Notes: a model not told the origin generated them from the letters alone. Counted from the stretch's first letter, positions 35,732 through 45,094 are shown. The stretch: 64,000 nt of DNA from Betaproteobacteria bacterium Ga0077527 (GCA_001464815.1 LNDW01000021.1:148218-212217), one strand, 5' to 3'. Translations and numbers: made by a program.

Positions 35732-37117
35732 TCAGAAGGGCAGCGTCGCATCCGGTTTGAGCGCAAGCAGTGCCGAGCGAAACTCGCCCTGAATACGCCG
35801 CAGCGCGGTTTCATCATCGGCTTCGAAACGCAGCACGATGATCGGCGTGGTGTTTGACGGCCGCGCGAGACCGAAACCGTCGGCGTATTCCACGCGCAGG
35901 CCGTCGATTCTGATGATGTCTTTCGCGGCCGGGAATTTCGCGGTTTTTTGGAGCTGCTCCATCAACGCGTAGTTTTCACCCTCGCTGAGCTGCCATTGCA
36001 GTTCCGGCGTGCTCACCGAGTCGGGCAGGGCTTCGAGCACGGCCGAGGGGTTGTCGCCGCGGCTGAGGATTTCGAGCAGGCGTGCCCCCGCATACAGGCC
36101 GTCGTCAAAGCCGTACCAGCGTTCCCTGAAAAAGATGTGCCCGCTCATTTCCCCTGCAAGCGGCGCGCCGGTTTCGCGCAGTTTCTGCTTGATGAAGGAA
36201 TGCCCGGTCTTCCACAGCAGCGGCTTGCCGCCGTGTTCGCGGATCCAGCCGAACAGGTGGCGCGTACACTTCACGTCGAAAATGACCTCGCCGCCGGGCA
36301 CACGCGACAGCACGTCGGCGGCGAACAGCATCAGCTGGCGGTCGGGATAGATGATTTTTCCGGATCGGGTGACCACACCGAGGCGGTCACCGTCGCCGTC
36401 GAAGGCGAGCCCGAGCTCGGCATCACCCTGGCGCAGCGCCGCGATCAGGTCTTCAAGGTTGTGCGGCTGCGAGGGATCGGGGTGGTGGTTGGGAAATGTG
36501 CCATCGACTTCGCAGAACAGTTCCTGCACCGTGCAGCCGAGCCGGCGGTACAGCTCCGGCGCGGTGGCGCCGGCTACGCCGTTGCCGGCATCAACCGCGA
36601 TGTGCATCGGCCGCGCGAGCTTGAGCGTGGAGACAATGCGCTCGAGGTAGGCGGCGCGGATATCGTGCGTACGGTATCCGCCGCTGCCGTTGTCGAGCCG
36701 GTTGTCGGTGAGTCGCGCGCGTAAAGCCTGGATGGTTTCACCGGCGAGGGTTTCGCCGGCCAGCATCATCTTCAGGCCGTTGTACTGCGGCGGATTGTGC
36801 GAGCCGGTGACCATTACGCCGGACAGCGTGTCCAGTTCATGTGCCGCGAAGTAGAGCATCGGTGTCGCTACCTGACCGACATCGATGACATCAACGCCGG
36901 CGGACTGCAGGCCGCGCGCCAGCGCCGCGGCCAGTGCCGGTCCCGACAGCCGGCCGTCGCGGCCGATGACCACGCTGCTGCGTCCGCGTGCCCGTGCTTC
37001 GCTGCCGATGGCGCGGCCGATCTGTTCGACGCCGGCTTCGGTCAGCGTGTCGCCGACGATGCCGCGGATGTCATAGGCCTTGAAGATTCCCGGTGGTGGC
37101 AGTTTGGTGTCGGGCAT
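35732..37117 (-). CDS. Phosphomannomutase/phosphoglucomutase
   Basis: The 461-residue alpha-D-phosphohexomutase interconverts hexose 6- and 1-phosphates (mannose and/or glucose) for nucleotide-sugar synthesis, relevant to the glycosyltransferases in this window. The phosphoserine is S106 in VMVTGSHNPP; the metal loop is AFDGDGDRLGV; the sugar-binding GEMSGHIFF and C-terminal phosphate-binding RPSNTTP are present. It resembles AlgC-type enzymes in length and motifs. A copy of the recurrent AT motif lies 37 bases upstream of its ATG. Confidence 0.93.
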   Translation of the reverse strand: MPDTKLPPPGIFKAYDIRGIVGDTLTEAGVEQIGRAIGSEARARGRSSVVIGRDGRLSGPALAAALARGLQSAGVDVIDVGQVATPMLYFAAHELDTLSGVMVTGSHNPPQYNGLKMMLAGETLAGETIQALRARLTDNRLDNGSGGYRTHDIRAAYLERIVSTLKLARPMHIAVDAGNGVAGATAPELYRRLGCTVQELFCEVDGTFPNHHPDPSQPHNLEDLIAALRQGDAELGLAFDGDGDRLGVVTRSGKIIYPDRQLMLFAADVLSRVPGGEVIFDVKCTRHLFGWIREHGGKPLLWKTGHSFIKQKLRETGAPLAGEMSGHIFFRERWYGFDDGLYAGARLLEILSRGDNPSAVLEALPDSVSTPELQWQLSEGENYALMEQLQKTAKFPAAKDIIRIDGLRVEYADGFGLARPSNTTPIIVLRFEADDETALRRIQGEFRSALLALKPDATLPF

Positions 37118-37154
37118 GGTTTGAAATACCGAGTGATGAGTATAAAATAATCAA

Positions 37155-37170
37155 TAAAAACAATAACTTA
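37155..37170 (-). promoter_or_regulatory. Recurrent intergenic AT motif, copy 5
   Basis: On the minus strand this reads TAAGTTATTGTTTTTA; its first three bases are the TAA stop of the YheT-like gene. It points toward the phosphomutase gene 37 bases further on. Confidence 0.55.
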
Positions 37171-38166
37171 GGTATTATACCCGAGTGAATCGAGAAATTC
37201 GATGACAGCCTGCGGCAACCAGCCCAGCCCGCCGCGGGGATCGGGGAATCCGACATGGCCGCCGGTCTGCGGAAACACTGCCGTGATTGCCGGAGACAGC
37301 ATTGCTGTCACCGGAAGTGCTGTGCCGGGCAGGAAGGGATCGTTGCGCGCATTGAGCAGCAGCGTCGGCACCGCAATCGACTGCAGCAGCGGCTTGCTGC
37401 TGGCACGGGTGTAGTAGTCATCGACGTTGCGAAAGCCGTGCAGCCTTGCGGTGACCAGATCGTCGAATTCGCGCAGCGTGCGCGAAGCCTGCAATTTTGT
37501 GATGTCGAACAATCCGGGGTGTTGCGCCAGCTTGAGCAGTGATTTGCGTTTCATCGTCGCCAGGAAGTTGCGCGTGTAAATCATGTTGAAGCCAAGCTCC
37601 AGCGCATTGGCCGCGGCGTGCAGGTCCAGCGGCGCCGAGATCGCCGCGGCGCGGTGGACCACGGCCGCAGCCGCCGCGCCCTGTTCACCCAGCCATTTCA
37701 GCAGCGCGTTGCCGCCGAGCGATACCCCGGTGGCATGGATCGGACCATCATGTGCGGCGCGCAACCGGCGCAGGACCCAGTCGATTTCGGCGCTGTCGCC
37801 GGAATGGTAGGCCCGCGGCAGGCGATTGATTTCACCGCTGCAGCCGCGAAAGTGCGCAACCACGCCATGCCAGCCGCGCCTCGCGGCCGCATCCATCAGC
37901 GCCCTCGCGTAGTGACTGTTCGAGCTGCCTTCAAGCCCGTGGAACAGCACCAGCAGCGGTTTCCGGTCCGGCTCAATCCTCAATCCCCGATCCTGAAGTT
38001 CAGTCCAGTCGAGATCGATGAAATCGCCGTCGGGCGTGTCCCAGCGCTCACGCCGGTAGTACAGGCGCGGCCGCGGCGCGAGCAGGGCCGGATAGAGGGT
38101 TTGCAGATTGCCACCGGGCAGCCAGGGTGGTGCGCGGTAGTCCAGAGCGGTGGGCATGGTCGCCAT
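37168..38166 (-). CDS. YheT-family alpha/beta hydrolase
   Basis: The 332-residue protein belongs to the YheT/EMB8-like alpha/beta hydrolases: RAPPWLPGGNLQTLYPAL at the N-terminus, VLFHGLEGSSNSHYAR, VVAHFRGCSGE, and the nucleophile elbow GVSLGGNALLKWLG, with a late VTAMLSPAITAVFPQTGGHVG supplying the catalytic histidine. Family members are esterases of unclear substrate. The start at 38166 (MATMPTALDY) is preferred over a frame extending to 38232 that would cross the terminator; 38157 is an alternative. No strong ribosome binding site is seen. Confidence 0.88.
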   Translation of the reverse strand: MATMPTALDYRAPPWLPGGNLQTLYPALLAPRPRLYYRRERWDTPDGDFIDLDWTELQDRGLRIEPDRKPLLVLFHGLEGSSNSHYARALMDAAARRGWHGVVAHFRGCSGEINRLPRAYHSGDSAEIDWVLRRLRAAHDGPIHATGVSLGGNALLKWLGEQGAAAAAVVHRAAAISAPLDLHAAANALELGFNMIYTRNFLATMKRKSLLKLAQHPGLFDITKLQASRTLREFDDLVTARLHGFRNVDDYYTRASSKPLLQSIAVPTLLLNARNDPFLPGTALPVTAMLSPAITAVFPQTGGHVGFPDPRGGLGWLPQAVIEFLDSLGYNT

Positions 38167-38193
38167 GTTAGGTGAAGCGCGGTGCCCCGCCCC

Positions 38194-38222
38194 AAAAAAA
38201 AGAGCCCCGCAGGGCTCTTTGG
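38194..38222 (-). terminator. Intrinsic terminator after the class II aldolase gene
   Basis: On the minus strand AAAGAGCCC-TGC-GGGGCTCTTT with a following run of T forms a strong hairpin. It begins 18 bases after the aldolase stop and separates it from the YheT-like gene. Confidence 0.85.
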
Positions 38223-38239
38223 CGGCACGCACCGGGTGC

Positions 38240-39016
38240 TCAGTCGCGGTACGACGGATCCTTGCGGTCGAGCTTGCGCAGCAGCGCCGGCCATTCCAGC
38301 AGGCCGAAGCGGCGGCGCACGCCGGGCAGCATCAGGTTGTTGGTGTACTTGGTGACTTCCTCGGGCGGCATCTGCAGTTCGGTGTTGCAGGACAGCGTCA
38401 TCACCTGCAGTTCACAGGCGCGCTCGAGGCGGAACATGTTGTTGAAGCACTCGGCAATGCTGGCGCCGCAGGTCAGCAGGCCGTGGTTGCGCAGCACCAT
38501 CGCTTCGCGGTTGCCGAGGTTTTGCACCAGGCGTTCGCGCTCTTCGAGGCGCAGCGCCACGCCCTCATAGTCGTGATAGGCAATGTCGAGGAAACGCATC
38601 GACGACTGGGCGATCGGCAGGATGCCGCATTTCATCGCGGACACCGCCATGCCCGGCAGGGTGTGGGTGTGGATGATGCACTCGACGTCGTGGCGCGCGG
38701 CGTGGATGGCGCTGTGGATCACGAAGCCGGCCTGGTTCACGCCGTACTCGGTGGCGTTGAACAGCACATTGCCGTCGAGGTCGATCTTCAGCATCGACGA
38801 GGCGGTCATTTCCTCGTAGAGCATGCCGTAGGGGTTGATCAGGAATTCGTTGTGGGTGCCGGGCACACGAACCGAGATGTGGTTGGCGACCATCTCGACC
38901 ATGCCGTATTCCGCCATCAGGCGGTAACAGGCGGCGAGATTGACACGGGCTTCCCATTCTTCCTTGCTGACCTGTTCACGCACAGGCTTGTTGATCTTGA
39001 TGGCTGGGGCGTTCAT
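38240..39016 (-). CDS. Class II aldolase/adducin family protein
   Basis: The 258-residue protein shows the zinc-site pattern of the family: MVEMVANHISVRVPG, CIIHTHTLPGMAVSA (the HTH zinc ligands) and NHGLLTCGASIAECFN with a further histidine. These enzymes cleave or isomerise phosphorylated or carboxylated sugars, or act as decarboxylases in related branches; the substrate is not clear. AAGGAG lies five bases before the ATG. It is followed by a strong terminator and preceded by a TcuA-like flavoprotein gene on the same strand. Confidence 0.88.
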   Translation of the reverse strand: MNAPAIKINKPVREQVSKEEWEARVNLAACYRLMAEYGMVEMVANHISVRVPGTHNEFLINPYGMLYEEMTASSMLKIDLDGNVLFNATEYGVNQAGFVIHSAIHAARHDVECIIHTHTLPGMAVSAMKCGILPIAQSSMRFLDIAYHDYEGVALRLEERERLVQNLGNREAMVLRNHGLLTCGASIAECFNNMFRLERACELQVMTLSCNTELQMPPEEVTKYTNNLMLPGVRRRFGLLEWPALLRKLDRKDPSYRD

Positions 39017-39168
39017 GGCGGCTCCTTCGTGGGCTCAGAGGGCGTTAAATCGGGTGCGTTGATTCTTCGGCTACGTTGAGTCGGAAAACATTAAGTCAGC
39101 GGGGATTCTACGCCCGCAATCGCAGGTGCATGGGCGGTTGCTCACAGTCTGGAACAGGGCGCCCGGAG

Positions 39169-40668
39169 TCACGCTGCGGCGTAGGCACCAGCGCCACCGC
39201 CGGCCAGTTTGCCGAACACCGCGCCCGAGGTCAGGCCGGTGCCGCCGGGATAGTTGTGATAGAACAGCCCGCCGACCATTTCCCCTGCAGCAAAGAGTCC
39301 GGGAATCGGCTGGCCGGCAGTGTCTTCGACATTGCCGTCACCGTTGACCTTGACGCCGCCGAAGGTGAAGGTCACACCACAGGTCACCGCATAGGCCTCG
39401 AACGGCCCCTGTTCGATGGTCAGCGCCCAATTCGATTTGTTGACCTTGAGGCCTTCGGTGCGGCGGCCGTCCTTGACCGTCAGGTTGAACGGAATGTCGG
39501 TGCGCACCGCCTTGTTGTAGGCCCTGATTTCGCGCAGGCAGTTGTCGGCGTTGACGCCGTCGAGTTTTTTCACCAGCTCCTCCAGGGTGTCGGCGCGGAC
39601 CTTGGTCACCTGCTTGATGCGGTATTCGTCACGCAGCATCGGGATCGACTGCGCATCAAAGACCTGCCACGCGAACATGCCCGGCTGGTTCAGCACCACG
39701 GCGCCGTACTTGGCATAGGTGTAGTTGCGGATATCGGCGCCTTCGTCGACGAAGCGCTCGCCGTTGGCATTGATCATGATGCCGATCGGATAGCTGTGTT
39801 TCTGGAAGTTGTCGCCGACGGCGAGATCGCCGAAGGCCGGCGCATTCATGTCCCAGCCGACAGCATGGCAGCCCGACCAGTGGCCGTAGGGCAGTGCGCC
39901 GGCTTCCAGCGCCATGCGGATGCCGGCGCCGGTGTTGAAGCGGGTGCCGCGCACCTTGGCGAGGTCCCAGCCGGCGCCGAGGTAGCGCGTGCGCATCTCG
40001 GCGTTGGATTCGAAGCCGCCGCAGGCGAGCACCACCGCCTTGCAGCGGATTTCGACATTGCGGCCCTGACTCCGCGCTTTTACCCCGATCACGCGGCCTT
40101 CGTCATCCTGGATCAGCCCTGTCGCCGGGGTTTCGTAGAAGATGGTGATGCCTTCGCGTTCGCAGGCCTTGTGTTCGTTTTCAACGAGGCCGGGGCCGCC
40201 ACCCCAGGTTTCGGCGGCGAGTCCGCCGAAGAACTTGAACTTGCCGTCGATTTTCATCGCCTGGCGGCCGAAGCTCGCCTGGAATTTCACGCCCTTTTTG
40301 CGCATCCATGCCAACGTTTCAAGGCTGCGCGATACCAGGATTTCGCAGAGGTCGGGATCGGTGCGGTACTGGGTGATACGACCCATGTCGTCGTAGAACT
40401 GCTCGGCGGTGTAGGTGCCGAAGTCGGCGCTGTCGATCTCGGCCTGGGTCAGGTCGGGCACCAGTTGCTTGAGGTCCTCCACGCCGTTGAACAGCACTCG
40501 CATCGCGCCGGCGGTGTAACGGCTGTTGCCGCCGCATTCCTCGACCGGTGCGGCCTCGAGCATGATCACGCGGCCACCGTGTTCGCGGGCGGCGAGTGCG
40601 GCGCAGGCGGCGGCATTGCCGGCGCCGATGACGATGACATCGGGATTGCCAAAAATGGATGTACTCAT
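39169..40668 (-). CDS. FAD-dependent oxidoreductase, tricarballylate-dehydrogenase-like (TcuA type)
   Basis: The 499-residue flavoprotein belongs to the succinate dehydrogenase/fumarate reductase group. It starts with the FAD loop VIVIGAGNAAACAALAAREHG and ends with GLFAAGEMVGGLFYHNYPGG, typical of this clade; a GGFESNAEMRTRYLG block and a YPIGIMINANGERFVDEG segment are also typical. It most resembles TcuA, which oxidises tricarballylate to cis-aconitate, but other dicarboxylate-like substrates are possible. The start MSTSIFGNPDV is chosen because the longer frame (to 40779) adds 37 unrelated residues. No tcuB or tcuC is adjacent. Confidence 0.82.
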   Translation of the reverse strand: MSTSIFGNPDVIVIGAGNAAACAALAAREHGGRVIMLEAAPVEECGGNSRYTAGAMRVLFNGVEDLKQLVPDLTQAEIDSADFGTYTAEQFYDDMGRITQYRTDPDLCEILVSRSLETLAWMRKKGVKFQASFGRQAMKIDGKFKFFGGLAAETWGGGPGLVENEHKACEREGITIFYETPATGLIQDDEGRVIGVKARSQGRNVEIRCKAVVLACGGFESNAEMRTRYLGAGWDLAKVRGTRFNTGAGIRMALEAGALPYGHWSGCHAVGWDMNAPAFGDLAVGDNFQKHSYPIGIMINANGERFVDEGADIRNYTYAKYGAVVLNQPGMFAWQVFDAQSIPMLRDEYRIKQVTKVRADTLEELVKKLDGVNADNCLREIRAYNKAVRTDIPFNLTVKDGRRTEGLKVNKSNWALTIEQGPFEAYAVTCGVTFTFGGVKVNGDGNVEDTAGQPIPGLFAAGEMVGGLFYHNYPGGTGLTSGAVFGKLAGGGAGAYAAA

Positions 40669-40893
40669 GGTGTTGCCAAGGCTCCGGTTGCGGTGTTGCG
40701 GTGTATTCGGATGGTTTCGCGAGTTGGGTTGTGAATCACCTGCAATGGCTGCGGGCGGCAGCATTTTGGTGGCGTCCACTAAACGGACTTGTAAATTATA
40801 TTTCAGGGGTGCCGCAGAGGGGTGATCAAATCCATTTTACGGACACGATCTGCGGATGAATCCCGGATGAACGAAGTCCGGTGGTGCTGCGGA

Positions 40894-41331
40894 TCAGTGC
40901 AGTGTTTTTGAGGACGGTTCGCCGGTGACATCCGCTTTCACCGTGGCCGGCGCAGGACCGGCATGGTGGGCGACCATGCGCCAGCCGTGTTCGGTGCGCT
41001 GGTAGACATTGGTGGCGATCATTGCCTGCCGCGCTCGTGGCTGGCTGGCGATGCTGATGTGTTCGTAGACGCTGTGCACGGCGAGCATCATGGTGTGAAT
41101 CAGTTGTGCTTCACGCAGGGTGAAACGCAGGTCCTGGCCACCGGCAAAAATCTGCCGCCATGATTCACGCACTTTTGCATAGCCGGAGATACGTGCCGCG
41201 CCGGGATGTACGCAGTAGATATCGTCGTCCTCACCCCATACTTCCATCATCGCTTCGAGGTCGCGCTTGATGAAAGCCTCGTAGAAGGCGGCTTCCGCAT
41301 CCTGGGGGGTTGAGTACAGCTTTTTTTTCAA
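40894..41331 (-). CDS. NTF2-like / SnoaL-like protein
   Basis: From a TTG at 41331 the product is 145 residues with the NTF2-like pattern: AEAAFYEAFIKRDLEAMMEVWG, DIYCVHPGAARISGYAKVRESW and a final strand TNVYQRTEHGWRMVAHHAGP. Such proteins often bind small ligands; the function is unknown. The same frame is open up to 41418, overlapping the end of waaF, with TTG alternatives at 41376 and 41418; no ribosome binding site decides. It lies directly downstream of waaF on the same strand. Confidence 0.72.
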   Translation of the reverse strand: MKKKLYSTPQDAEAAFYEAFIKRDLEAMMEVWGEDDDIYCVHPGAARISGYAKVRESWRQIFAGGQDLRFTLREAQLIHTMMLAVHSVYEHISIASQPRARQAMIATNVYQRTEHGWRMVAHHAGPAPATVKADVTGEPSSKTLH

Positions 41332-41359
41332 GGGCGGCTCGGGCGTTTGCGTCGGGCGT

Positions 41360-42379
41360 TTACGGCTCGGCTTCAAGTTTAGCAAAGTCGATACCGGCAA
41401 TGACCTGCTGCGGCGCAAGGCCGTTCAGGCAGTTGAGGTGGCCGAGCGGGCAGTTACGCTCGAAGCAGGGGCTGCAGTCGAGGTTCAGCGACAGCACCCT
41501 GGCCAGCGGTGACAGCGGTGGCGTGAAGCCGGGGGAGCTTGAGCCATACAGTGCGATCAGCGGTCGTCCGACGGCCGCGGCCACATGCATCAGTCCTGAG
41601 TCGTTGCTGACCACCAGTCGCGCCGCGGCGAGCAGATCCGCGGCTTCGGCGATGTCGCTGCGGCCGCAGAGATTAATGCAGTTGCCAGGTGCAAGATTGG
41701 CGATGGTTTCGGCTACCGCATGGTCTTTTTTTGATCCGAGCAGCCACACCGTGTAGCCGCGTGCCGCGAATTCACCGGCCAGGGTGGCGTAGTGCCGCTC
41801 CGGCCAGCGTTTGGCCGGGCCGTATTCGGCGCCGGGGCAGAAGGCCACTGCAGGACGGGCCGGATCGAGCCCGAGTCTTGCGAGCAGCGTCTGTTGTTGC
41901 GTCCGGTCTGACTTCAAACACGGCAAGGGCAGCGGTGATGGCGGCACGGTGTTCGCGGGCAGGGCGAGTGCCGCGAAGCGTTGCGCCATTTCCGGCAGCG
42001 CCTGTTTGTCCAGCGGACGCGGGTCGTTGAGCAAGCCCCAGCGTGCTTCGCCGCGAAATCCCGTGCGCAGGGGGATGTTGGCGAACCACGGTGGCAGGGC
42101 CGACTTCCAGGAATTGGGCAGCACGATGGCCTGGTCGTAGCGGCCGGCGCGCAGGCTGAGGCCGAGGCGGCGGCGGGTGGCGAGTTGCAGCGCGCCGTGG
42201 CCGAAAGGGTTGGTGATGCCGGTGCGCACCTCCGGCATCCGCGCCAGCAGCGGCAGGGTCCAGGGTGGTGCGAGGTAGTCGATGGCCGCGTCCGGGTGCC
42301 GCCCGCGCAGCAGGCGCAGCATCACCTGCGAGATCACGGTATCGCCGACCCAGGACGGGCCGACAACCAGGATGTTCAT
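41360..42379 (-). CDS. waaF: ADP-heptose--LPS heptosyltransferase II
   Basis: The 339-residue GT9 enzyme adds the second heptose to the lipopolysaccharide inner core in the cytoplasm. It starts MNILVVGPSWVGDTVISQ and has the donor-binding CPGAEYGPAKRWPERHYATLA and VVSNDSGLMHVAAAVGRP, ending with a cysteine-containing CSPCFERNCPLGHLNCLN segment typical of WaaF. Unlike the TPR proteins above it has no repeats. It lies downstream of ilvE and the zinc-finger gene, a grouping seen in betaproteobacteria. Confidence 0.94.
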   Translation of the reverse strand: MNILVVGPSWVGDTVISQVMLRLLRGRHPDAAIDYLAPPWTLPLLARMPEVRTGITNPFGHGALQLATRRRLGLSLRAGRYDQAIVLPNSWKSALPPWFANIPLRTGFRGEARWGLLNDPRPLDKQALPEMAQRFAALALPANTVPPSPLPLPCLKSDRTQQQTLLARLGLDPARPAVAFCPGAEYGPAKRWPERHYATLAGEFAARGYTVWLLGSKKDHAVAETIANLAPGNCINLCGRSDIAEAADLLAAARLVVSNDSGLMHVAAAVGRPLIALYGSSSPGFTPPLSPLARVLSLNLDCSPCFERNCPLGHLNCLNGLAPQQVIAGIDFAKLEAEP

Positions 42380-42427
42380 GCGACAGGGATGTTCATGTCA
42401 GGGGTGCAGTGTTCAACTGCACCCCGT

Positions 42428-42631
42428 TCAGTGGTGGCCGGCGCCCGCGCCGCCCTTCAGGGTGTAGCGCGTACCGCAGTATGGACACAGCGCTTCGCCG
42501 GTTTTCTCGATCGGCAGGAATACCCGCGGGTGGGCATTCCACAGCAGCATCGCCGGTGTCGGGCAGTGCAGCGGCAGGTCGGTTGCGGTGACCTCGATTT
42601 CACGCGACTTGTTGACGGTGGGTTCGCTCAT
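42428..42631 (-). CDS. Small zinc-finger domain protein
   Basis: The 67-residue protein has a C-terminal CPYCGTRY knuckle and an upstream LPLHCPTPAMLLWNAHPRVFL, the pattern of the small zf-CHCC domain proteins related to the NDUFS6 type. The zinc ligands are probably C23, H34 and the CxxC pair (C49/C52). These proteins are commonly encoded between ilvE and waaF in betaproteobacteria, as here (13 bases after the ilvE stop). The role is not established. Confidence 0.82.
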   Translation of the reverse strand: MSEPTVNKSREIEVTATDLPLHCPTPAMLLWNAHPRVFLPIEKTGEALCPYCGTRYTLKGGAGAGHH

Positions 42632-42644
42632 GGCGGCGGCCGTG

Positions 42645-43571
42645 TCAGGCCTTCACCGGCGACAACCACTCGCGGTGGTCGGCGGTTTTGGCGTTGATGA
42701 CATCAAAAAAGCGTTTCTGCAGTTTTTCGGTGATCGGGCCGCGTTTGCCCTGGCCAATGGCGCGGCCGTCAACTTCGCGAATCGGTGTGACCTCGGCGGC
42801 GGTGCCGGTGAAAAAGGCCTCGTCGGCGATGTAGAGGTCGTCGCGGGTGATGCGCTTCGAGGACACTTCATAGCCCATCTCGCGTGCGAGCGTGATGATC
42901 GAGTCGCGGGTGATGCCGATCAGCGCGCTGGTCAGCTCCGGCTCGTAGAGCTTGCCATTCTTGACCATGAACAGGTTTTCGCCCGAGCCTTCGGCCACAA
43001 AACCGTCGACATCGAGCAGCAGGCCCTCGTCATAACCGTGCTCGGTGGCTTCGAGGTTGGCGAGGATCGAGTTGGCGTAGGTGCCGGAGTATTTGGCGCG
43101 GCACATCGACACGTTGACGTGATGGCGGGCGTAGGACGAAGTCTTGACCCGGATGCCTTTTTCAAGCGCCTCGGGCCCGAGGTAGGCGCCCCAGGGCCAG
43201 GCGGCGATGGCGACATGGACGCTGGCACCCTTGGGTGACACGCCCATTTTTTCCGAGCCATAGAAGGCGATCGGACGGATGTAGCAGGATTCAAGATTGT
43301 TGGCGCGCACGACTTCCTTTTGCGCGTCCATCAGCTGTTCCGGCGTGTACGGGATCTTCATCAGGTAGATGTGCGCCGAATTGAACAGCCGCTCGGTGTG
43401 CTCCTTCAGACGGAAGATCGCGGTGCCGATGTCGGTATTGTAGGCGCGCACACCTTCGAACACCGCCAGTCCGTAATGCAGGGAATGTGTCAGGACGTGG
43501 GTGGTCGCGTCGCGCCAGGGCACCAGTTTTCCGTCGTGCCAGATGAATCCGTCGCGATCAGCCATGGACAT
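42645..43571 (-). CDS. ilvE: Branched-chain amino acid aminotransferase
   Basis: The 308-residue class IV PLP aminotransferase transfers amino groups between glutamate and the branched-chain keto acids. Visible are the N-terminal FIWHDGKLVPWRDATTHVLTHSLHYG, the PLP lysine region CRAKYSGTYANSILANLEA, the EGSGENLFMVKNG loop and EAFFTGTAAEVTPI. The start MSMADRDGFIW is chosen; the frame continues upstream for 44 non-family residues. A second ATG two codons in (43565) is an alternative. It heads the minus-strand group ilvE-zinc finger-waaF. Confidence 0.96.
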   Translation of the reverse strand: MSMADRDGFIWHDGKLVPWRDATTHVLTHSLHYGLAVFEGVRAYNTDIGTAIFRLKEHTERLFNSAHIYLMKIPYTPEQLMDAQKEVVRANNLESCYIRPIAFYGSEKMGVSPKGASVHVAIAAWPWGAYLGPEALEKGIRVKTSSYARHHVNVSMCRAKYSGTYANSILANLEATEHGYDEGLLLDVDGFVAEGSGENLFMVKNGKLYEPELTSALIGITRDSIITLAREMGYEVSSKRITRDDLYIADEAFFTGTAAEVTPIREVDGRAIGQGKRGPITEKLQKRFFDVINAKTADHREWLSPVKA

Positions 43572-43731
43572 GCTGCAATTCTCCGTAAGTGTGTAGGGTG
43601 TGGCAGTGGCCTGCACGGGTCGCAGGCGCCGTGCTTGCCCGCAAAGCCTTTGCGCAGTGCCAGCCAAATAAATACCCGGATATTTTAGCCGAATTGTCCA
43701 CAACCGCCGCGCCAGGGCTGCGGCCTGCGGT

Positions 43732-43737
43732 TAAAAT
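43732..43737 (+). promoter_or_regulatory. -10 box upstream of the cyclase gene
   Basis: TAAAAT in GCGGTTAAAATGCC, 49 bases before the chosen ATG, similar to the boxes before glyA and alaS. Confidence 0.35.
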
Positions 43738-43786
43738 GCCGGGACAATGACGGTTGCGCCACGCCGGGCGCCGCGAGGGAGAAGCA

Positions 43787-45094
43787 ATGCTGGCAAGGAC
43801 ACGCGCATGGCTCAATGAAATGAGCGAGCGCGTCATCAACGAGCAGGACAGCGAGCAGGACCGGCTGAACAAGACGCTGCTGATCTTTGCCTGCGGCCTT
43901 ATGGGCTTCGGCTCGATCCTGTGGCTGGCGCTGTATTGGGCGATGGGCATCAAGTTCTCGTCCACCGTGCCGCTGACCTACCTCGGCATCTCCTCGGCAT
44001 CCCTCGCCTACTACGTTTACACCCGCAACTTCGAACTGTTCCGCACGCTGCAGGTGAGCCTGTTCCTGTTCGTGCCCTTTGTCATGCAGTGGAGCATCGG
44101 CAGCTACGTCAGCTCCTCAGGCGTCGCGCTGTGGGCATTGCTGGCCCCGGTCGGGGTGATGATTTTCCAGGGCGCGCGTCAGTCGCTGCCGTGGTTCGCC
44201 GCATATATCGTACTCACCGCGATATCCGGATTTTTCGATTACTGGCTGACCTCCGGTGTCGAGTCCGGCGTGACCATGCAGAGCATCGCTGTGTTCTTCA
44301 CGCTGAACTTCGCCGCGATGTCGACCATCATGTACCTGCTGATCAGCTATTTCGTGCGCCAGCGCGACCGGCTGCAGGAGGCGGTGGACGAGCAGAACAA
44401 GCTGCTGCGTGTTGAGCAGGAGAAGTCGGAGGCGCTGTTGCTCAATATCCTGCCCGCACCAATTGCGCGCAGGCTCAAGGACTCGCAGGGCATCATCGCC
44501 GACGGTTTTGCCGATGTCACCGTGATGTTCGCCGACATTGTCGATTTCACGCGGATTTCCGAGGAGCTGCCGCCGAAGGCGGTGGTCGAACTGCTGAACG
44601 ACCTGTTCTCCAAATTCGATGCGCTTGCCGAGCATCACAGCCTGGAAAAAATCAAGACCGTCGGTGACGCCTATCTGGTCGCGGGCGGACTGCTCGAGCA
44701 CGACGGCGTCAACTTCGCGGTCGATGCCCGTGATTACACCGGTGCCATCCTGCGTCTGGCGCTGGACATGCGCGAGTATGCCGGCCGGCTCGCCCGCGAG
44801 CGCGACATGAACCTGGCGATCCATGTTGGCATCTGCTCCGGCCCGGTGGTCGCCGGGGTCATCGGCACCCGCAAGTTCATCTACGACCTGTGGGGCGACA
44901 CCGTGAACACCGCCAGCCGCGTCACCGACGAGGCGCGGGCCGGCATCATCCTGGTTGATGCCACGACTTACCGCCGTTCGCGCCAGCAGTTCGAATTCGA
45001 GGGTCCGCTGACCGTCACCGGCAAGGGCAAGGGCAATATCGAAGTCTACAAACTGATCGATATCGCGCCGCATCTGCGACCGGTCACGGTCTAG
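43787..45094 (+). CDS. Membrane-bound class III adenylate cyclase
   Basis: The 435-residue protein has about six membrane segments (30-190), a short coiled linker (DRLQEAVDEQNKLLRVEQEKS) and a C-terminal class III cyclase domain (about 225-425). Metal aspartates sit in VMFADIVDFTRIS and KTVGDAYLV; the lysine of KTVGDAY and the aspartate of YDLWGDTVNTASR are the adenine-specifying pair, so ATP rather than GTP is expected. ATG 43787 is chosen with GAGGGAGAA upstream; the frame is open to a TTG at 43754. It converges on glnE, with stops sharing the palindrome CTAG. Confidence 0.9.
   Translation: MLARTRAWLNEMSERVINEQDSEQDRLNKTLLIFACGLMGFGSILWLALYWAMGIKFSSTVPLTYLGISSASLAYYVYTRNFELFRTLQVSLFLFVPFVMQWSIGSYVSSSGVALWALLAPVGVMIFQGARQSLPWFAAYIVLTAISGFFDYWLTSGVESGVTMQSIAVFFTLNFAAMSTIMYLLISYFVRQRDRLQEAVDEQNKLLRVEQEKSEALLLNILPAPIARRLKDSQGIIADGFADVTVMFADIVDFTRISEELPPKAVVELLNDLFSKFDALAEHHSLEKIKTVGDAYLVAGGLLEHDGVNFAVDARDYTGAILRLALDMREYAGRLARERDMNLAIHVGICSGPVVAGVIGTRKFIYDLWGDTVNTASRVTDEARAGIILVDATTYRRSRQQFEFEGPLTVTGKGKGNIEVYKLIDIAPHLRPVTV

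Noticed and set aside
40669-40893. Possible regulatory element between the TcuA-like and NTF2-like genes
   Set aside because: The 225-base gap has no copy of the recurrent motif, hairpin or convincing promoter that I can support.
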